A stretch of DNA of 46,660 nt from Actinomyces oris (lineage in GTDB: Bacteria > Actinomycetota > Actinomycetes > Actinomycetales > Actinomycetaceae): the NCBI RefSeq assembly GCF_001929375.1, contig NZ_MSGO01000013.1, positions 1 to 46,660 on the forward strand, written 5' to 3'. Positions 43,615-46,660 of the stretch are shown here, one piece after another. The notes beneath the pieces are model-generated. The model made no database searches. It saw nothing but the letters and a program-made list of their open reading frames with translations, and was not told where the DNA came from. A program made the translations under genes and the position numbers. Within the stretch, counting starts at the first letter, position 1; every line of letters begins with the position of its first letter.

Positions 43615-44205
43615 GTGGACACCGACCTGGAGACCCTCGCCACCGCACTGTACGTCACTGCTGATGACCTGCTGAAGACCCACCGTGATGCGCTCAGCCC
43701 TGGCGGGATGGGCCGGCTACGGGTGACCAGCGCCTCGCACTCACGCTTCTTCTGAGGCCTGCGCCTGCACCTGGTGTGCACCGTTCACGGTCTTGCGGTG
43801 GCCTGGGCAGTCACCAGTCCCAGCCAGGACGAGCGCGAGGTCCTGCGCAGCATGCTCGAGCACCTGGCGCCCACCAGCGCCCACACGATCATCGCCGACA
43901 AGGGCTACCGCTCCAAGGACCTGGAGGACGACCCGAACCAGGCAGGGCTGACCCTGCTGCGCCCAGCCGCACGCAACCAGACCCCACGGCCCGGCGCCGG
44001 TCTCCTGCGCCCGTTACGCCAGAGGATCGAGTCCGTCTTCGACACCCTCACCGACCAGCTCGGGCTCGAGCGGCACAACGGGCGCACCCCCACCGCAGTC
44101 ACCGCACGCGTCGCTCAACGCATCCTGGCCCTGACGGCCGCCATCTGGCACAACGACAAAACCGGCAACCCCCACCTACGCTCCCTGACCCCCTACGACC
44201 ACTAA
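43615..44205 (+). pseudogene. IS982-family transposase, internally deleted with premature stop
   Basis: The frame opens at GTG 43615 with DTDLETLATALYVTADDLLKT, the usual IS982 N terminus. About 95 residues are then missing, and sequence resumes near SASHSRFF. A TGA at 43753-43755 replaces the conserved Trp of HSRFFWGLRLHLV. The C-terminal part (43774-44205) is well kept, with IIADKGYRSKD and RIESVFDTL carrying the second and third catalytic acids and ending RSLTPYDH. The first catalytic Asp (VVDSTPVE region) lies in the deletion, so the enzyme must be inactive. The element could still be moved by a related transposase elsewhere. Confidence 0.9.
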
Positions 44206-44207
44206 CC

Positions 44208-44233
44208 ACCCACACCCCCTTGGAATCAATCAT
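44208..44233 (-). repeat. Right terminal inverted repeat of IS982 remnant
   Basis: ACCCACACCCCCTTGGAATC continuing to AATCAT, three nt after the transposase stop. It is the complement of the left repeat with one extra base. Confidence 0.88.
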
Positions 44234-44872
44234 CTAGGCGGTACGGCCGGAACTGTCCTCGACGCTGACGCTGTTGACGATGCGGGCCATGTCCTGGTGC
44301 CAGATACCGGCGTCGAGGTAGCGGTGTCCGTCCAGAACCCAGTATCCGCAGCGCTTGTAGAAGCCCATGGCCTGCTCCTGAGCTGAGAGAACCACCTCCA
44401 CGCGGGGCCGGCCGGAGTGGCTCAGTGCAGTCTGCTCGAGGGCAGCGACGATGCGGGCACCAAGCCCCGTACCGCGCACGATGCTCCGTACAGCCAAGCG
44501 GCCCAGATGGACCCGACCGGGGTGTTCGGGCTCCATCAGGAGACGTCCGGCGCCCAGGGGTGTTCCGTCAGCTCCACTGGCCAGGAGATGGATCGTGGTC
44601 GGCTCATCGTCGCGGGCGTCGATCTCCTGGACGAGGGGAACCGCCTGCTCAACAACGAAGACCTCAAGACGAACATCGGCAACGGACCTGCGGAGCCGGT
44701 CGGCCTCGGGGCCAGTCTCATCGCCACAGGCGGTTGCGAAGCCAATGGGTTCGTGGACGGCGGTGGCCGGGCGGATCTCGAGGGTGGGAGTCTCCGAGAC
44801 CGCCTCGTCAGCGCTCGGCCTCGTCGTCGGGGCCATGGTCGAGCGACGCAGGCGATCAGTCACTGTTCTCAT
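44234..44872 (-). CDS. GNAT-family N-acetyltransferase (ElaA-like)
   Basis: 212-residue acetyl-CoA-dependent acetyltransferase. The segment VRLEVFVVEQAVPLVQEIDARDDEP matches the ElaA-type GNAT subgroup. The acetyl-CoA loop is LGRLAVRSIVRGTGLGARIV, and the C-terminal motif is AQEQAMGFYKRCGYWVLDGHRYLDAGIWHQDM. The N-terminal 35 residues are a variable extension. The ATG at 44872 has GGAGG only three nt away; GTG 44863 or ATG 44836 could be the true start. It lies 21 nt after rluD. Its TAG stop lies inside the CTAG at the boundary of the IS982 remnant. The substrate is unknown. Confidence 0.88.
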   Translation of the reverse strand: MRTVTDRLRRSTMAPTTRPSADEAVSETPTLEIRPATAVHEPIGFATACGDETGPEADRLRRSVADVRLEVFVVEQAVPLVQEIDARDDEPTTIHLLASGADGTPLGAGRLLMEPEHPGRVHLGRLAVRSIVRGTGLGARIVAALEQTALSHSGRPRVEVVLSAQEQAMGFYKRCGYWVLDGHRYLDAGIWHQDMARIVNSVSVEDSSGRTA

Positions 44873-44893
44873 TCACCTCCACGGAGAGCCTGT

Positions 44894-45814
44894 TCACGGC
44901 AGGCGCAGGACATTGAGGGCGTGGACGAGGTCGGCGGGGTAGTCGGAGGTGAAGACCATGTGCTCGCCGGTGACGGGGTGGGCGATACCGAGCTCGCGGG
45001 CGTGGAGCCACTGGCGGATCAGACCGGTGCGCGCACTCATGGCCGGGTCGGCGCCGTAGGTGGCGTCTCCGACGCAGGGGTGGCCGACGGCCGCCATGTG
45101 GACACGGATCTGGTGGGTGCGCCCGGTCTCCAGGTGGATCTCGGCCAGGCAGGCCCCGGGCATCGCCTCGATGACGTCGTAGTGGGTGATGGACTCGCGC
45201 CCGCCCTCGATGATGGCCATCCTCCACTCCCGGCCGGGGTGGCGGCCGACGGGGGCGTCGATGGTGCCGCTGGAGGGATCGAGGTGGCCCTGCACCAGGG
45301 CGTGGTACACCTTGTCCACCGTGTGCTCCCGGAAGGCGCGTTTGAGCACCGAGTAGGCCCGCTCCCCCTTGGCCACGATCATGACGCCCGAGGTGCCCAC
45401 GTCCAGGCGCGAGACGATGCCCTGACGCTCGGCGGCACCGGAGGTGGCCACCCGCACGTGCATGGCCTTGAGAGCGCCGAGGACGTCGGGGCCGTCCCAC
45501 CCCATGGAGGGGTGCGCGGCCACGCCTGCGGGCTTGTCGACGACGACGATGTCCTCGTCCTCGTAGAGCAGCTCCATCCCGTCCACGGGAGTGGCGACCG
45601 GCTCGGTGGGACGCGGGTCGGGCAGGTAGACCTCGAGGAGCTCGCCCGCGCGCAGACGAGCGGACTTGGCCAGCACCTCGCCGTTGCGGCGCACCTCACC
45701 GGCCTCGCACAGGTCCTCGACCCGACTGCGGGACAGGCCCGTCATCCGGGCCAGCGCGGCATCGACCCGTTCGCCGTCGAAACCGTCGGGGACGGGCAGC
45801 AGGCGCACGCTCAT
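44894..45814 (-). CDS. rluD: RluD-family 23S rRNA pseudouridine synthase
   Basis: 306-residue enzyme that converts specific uridines in 23S rRNA (helix 69 for E. coli RluD) to pseudouridine. An N-terminal S4 RNA-binding domain (about 15-75, [21 protein letters not shown]) precedes the catalytic domain with [12 protein letters not shown] and [15 protein letters not shown], in which the Asp is the nucleophile. [20 protein letters not shown] follows near the end. Its start overlaps the lspA stop by 4 nt. The lspA-rluD pair is common in bacteria. Confidence 0.95.
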   Translation of the reverse strand: MSVRLLPVPDGFDGERVDAALARMTGLSRSRVEDLCEAGEVRRNGEVLAKSARLRAGELLEVYLPDPRPTEPVATPVDGMELLYEDEDIVVVDKPAGVAAHPSMGWDGPDVLGALKAMHVRVATSGAAERQGIVSRLDVGTSGVMIVAKGERAYSVLKRAFREHTVDKVYHALVQGHLDPSSGTIDAPVGRHPGREWRMAIIEGGRESITHYDVIEAMPGACLAEIHLETGRTHQIRVHMAAVGHPCVGDATYGADPAMSARTGLIRQWLHARELGIAHPVTGEHMVFTSDYPADLVHALNVLRLP

Positions 45815-46602
45815 TGCGGCTCCCCGGAGGCCGTCCGCGCTGATGCCTCGGAGGACTCCTCCGGCTCTGAGGGCTCCTCAGCGCGATCCTTCCGGCGAGC
45901 TCGGGCTCCTCGGCGGGTTGAGGAGGGCGATCCGTCTGATCCTTCCGCCTCGGGCTTGTCTGGGGCGCCGGCGCGCGTGCCGTCGATCTCCCAGCCTCCC
46001 AGGGACAGGATGATGATGCCCACGGCGGCCGCCACGATGGCGATGTCGGCGACATTTCCCACGAAGTAGCCGCCGTAGTCGATGAAGTCGATGACGTGGC
46101 CGCGCAGGAAACCGGGCTCGCGCAGAAGGCGGTCGATGAGGTTGCCGACCGCACCACCGAGGACCAGGCCGAGGGCCACCGCCCAGGAACGGGACGCCAG
46201 GTTCCGGGAGACACGGATGATGACGGCCACGACGAAGGAGGCGATGAGCGCGAAGATCCACGTCTGCCCGGTGGCGAAGGAGAAGGCGGCGCCCGGGTTG
46301 CGCACCAGGACCAGTCCCAGCGCTCGACCGAGCAGCGCCGTGTGCCGGCCGTCGGACAGCGCTGAGAGCGCCCACTGCTTGGTGGCCTGGTCCACGACGA
46401 TGACGATGACCGCCACCAGCCACAGCACGATCACCGGGAGGCGTTTGGATCGGCTCCCACCCGCCGCCTGCGACGTCATGGCTTCGTCCATGGCGCTGAA
46501 GGGATTGTCTGTGGGCAGTGGGACAACGTTGTCGGCGTTGCCAGCGGTCTCCTCCACGGAGGAGGCGGGATCGACGTGGTCAGGCATGGGGCTTTCTCGC
46601 AT
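45811..46602 (-). CDS. lspA: Lipoprotein signal peptidase LspA (signal peptidase II)
   Basis: Membrane aspartyl protease that removes the signal peptide of diacylglyceryl-modified lipoproteins. The 263-residue product holds the four-helix core at about residues 53-205, with [20 protein letters not shown] and the two catalytic Asp motifs GNLIDRL and GNVADIAIV. It is longer than the roughly 160-residue norm: a 50-residue acidic N-terminal extension and a 55-residue charged tail ([20 protein letters not shown]) flank the core. The start may be ATG 46602 or 46587. It overlaps rluD by 4 nt. A likely client in this window is the glycosidase-like lipoprotein. Confidence 0.95.
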   Translation of the reverse strand: MRESPMPDHVDPASSVEETAGNADNVVPLPTDNPFSAMDEAMTSQAAGGSRSKRLPVIVLWLVAVIVIVVDQATKQWALSALSDGRHTALLGRALGLVLVRNPGAAFSFATGQTWIFALIASFVVAVIIRVSRNLASRSWAVALGLVLGGAVGNLIDRLLREPGFLRGHVIDFIDYGGYFVGNVADIAIVAAAVGIIILSLGGWEIDGTRAGAPDKPEAEGSDGSPSSTRRGARARRKDRAEEPSEPEESSEASARTASGEPQ

Positions 46603-46660
46603 TGCACTCAGAGGAGAACGGGTGACGATGGGCTGTGTACCCGACGAAGGGCGGCGACCC

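Larger units (their letters stand above)
43503..44237. mobile_element. Decayed IS982-family insertion sequence
   Basis: The element is bounded by near-perfect inverted repeats of about 25 bp: ATGATTGATTCCAGGGGGTG (from 43507) on the left and its complement ending at 44233 on the right, which differs by one extra A. CTAG flanks both ends (43503-43506 and 44234-44237) and is a likely target duplication. The total length of about 735 bp is shorter than a complete IS982 element (about 1 kb), and the transposase inside is internally deleted. The right-hand CTAG contains the stop codon of the acetyltransferase gene. Confidence 0.88.

Noticed and set aside
44417-46069. Plus-strand frame of 550 codons over the acetyltransferase, rluD and lspA genes
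   Set aside because: Spans three well-supported minus-strand genes and has no recognisable features.

Overview
The window looks like a chromosomal segment of a high-GC actinobacterium, most likely an oral-type Actinomyces or close relative. This is inferred from the strong G/C bias at third codon positions, the actinobacterial gene contexts (infC-rpmI-rplT, a hisB-hisH-hisA/priA arrangement, lspA-rluD-dnaE), an LPXTG surface protein and an IS982-type element resembling actinobacterial copies. No rRNA, tRNA or CRISPR array is visible.

Layout from left to right. (1) 60-1427, minus strand: infC-rpmI-rplT, with infC starting at an AUC codon and a structured leader upstream. (2) 1749-3967, minus: an ABC transporter pair (permease and ATPase), each broken by one frameshift. 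(3) 4034-5231: a small unknown protein and an SseB-family protein. (4) 5330-8350, plus: a three-gene membrane-lipid operon (divergent CDP-alcohol phosphatidyltransferase, CdsA-like cytidylyltransferase, PlsC-like acyltransferase with an extra C-terminal membrane domain). (5) 8398-14652: histidine genes hisA/priA, hisH, an unknown, hisB and hisC on the minus strand, interrupted by a plus-strand Ser/Thr kinase. (6) 14756-20247: a CPA1 antiporter with a MarR regulator, and a divergent RecQ helicase carrying a phosphoribosyltransferase-like tail. (7) 20297-27806, minus: a synthase-dependent exopolysaccharide locus. (8) hisD, then metE and metF under an S-box SAM riboswitch, and a small unknown. 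(9) 33636-36041: a large LPXTG-anchored beta-helix protein. (10) an S4 RNA-binding protein and a BCCT osmolyte transporter. (11) dnaE, panE-like, an IS982 remnant, a GNAT acetyltransferase, rluD and lspA.

The most interesting unit is the exopolysaccharide locus at 21885-27806. It holds a short two-helix membrane protein (PgaD-like by position and shape), a processive family-2 glycosyltransferase with the QxxRW motif, a membrane-anchored lectin-fold-like protein, a UDP-GlcNAc 2-epimerase and a secreted DUF2334/NodB-like deacetylase. The genes are tightly coupled, preceded by an AT-rich sigma-A-like promoter and closed by a hairpin. A separately transcribed Tat/lipoprotein glycosidase-like gene follows. 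Together these suggest a cell-surface amino-sugar polymer, possibly containing ManNAc, that is made, modified and trimmed outside the cell. This block, with recQ and the antiporter, separates hisD from hisC, which suggests it was inserted into an ancestral his operon.

Other points: the SAM riboswitch closes its P1 helix on the metF ribosome-binding site; the IS remnant lies exactly at the stop codon of the acetyltransferase gene; and the MarR-recQ intergenic region holds a 12-bp perfect inverted repeat plus a third related half-site.
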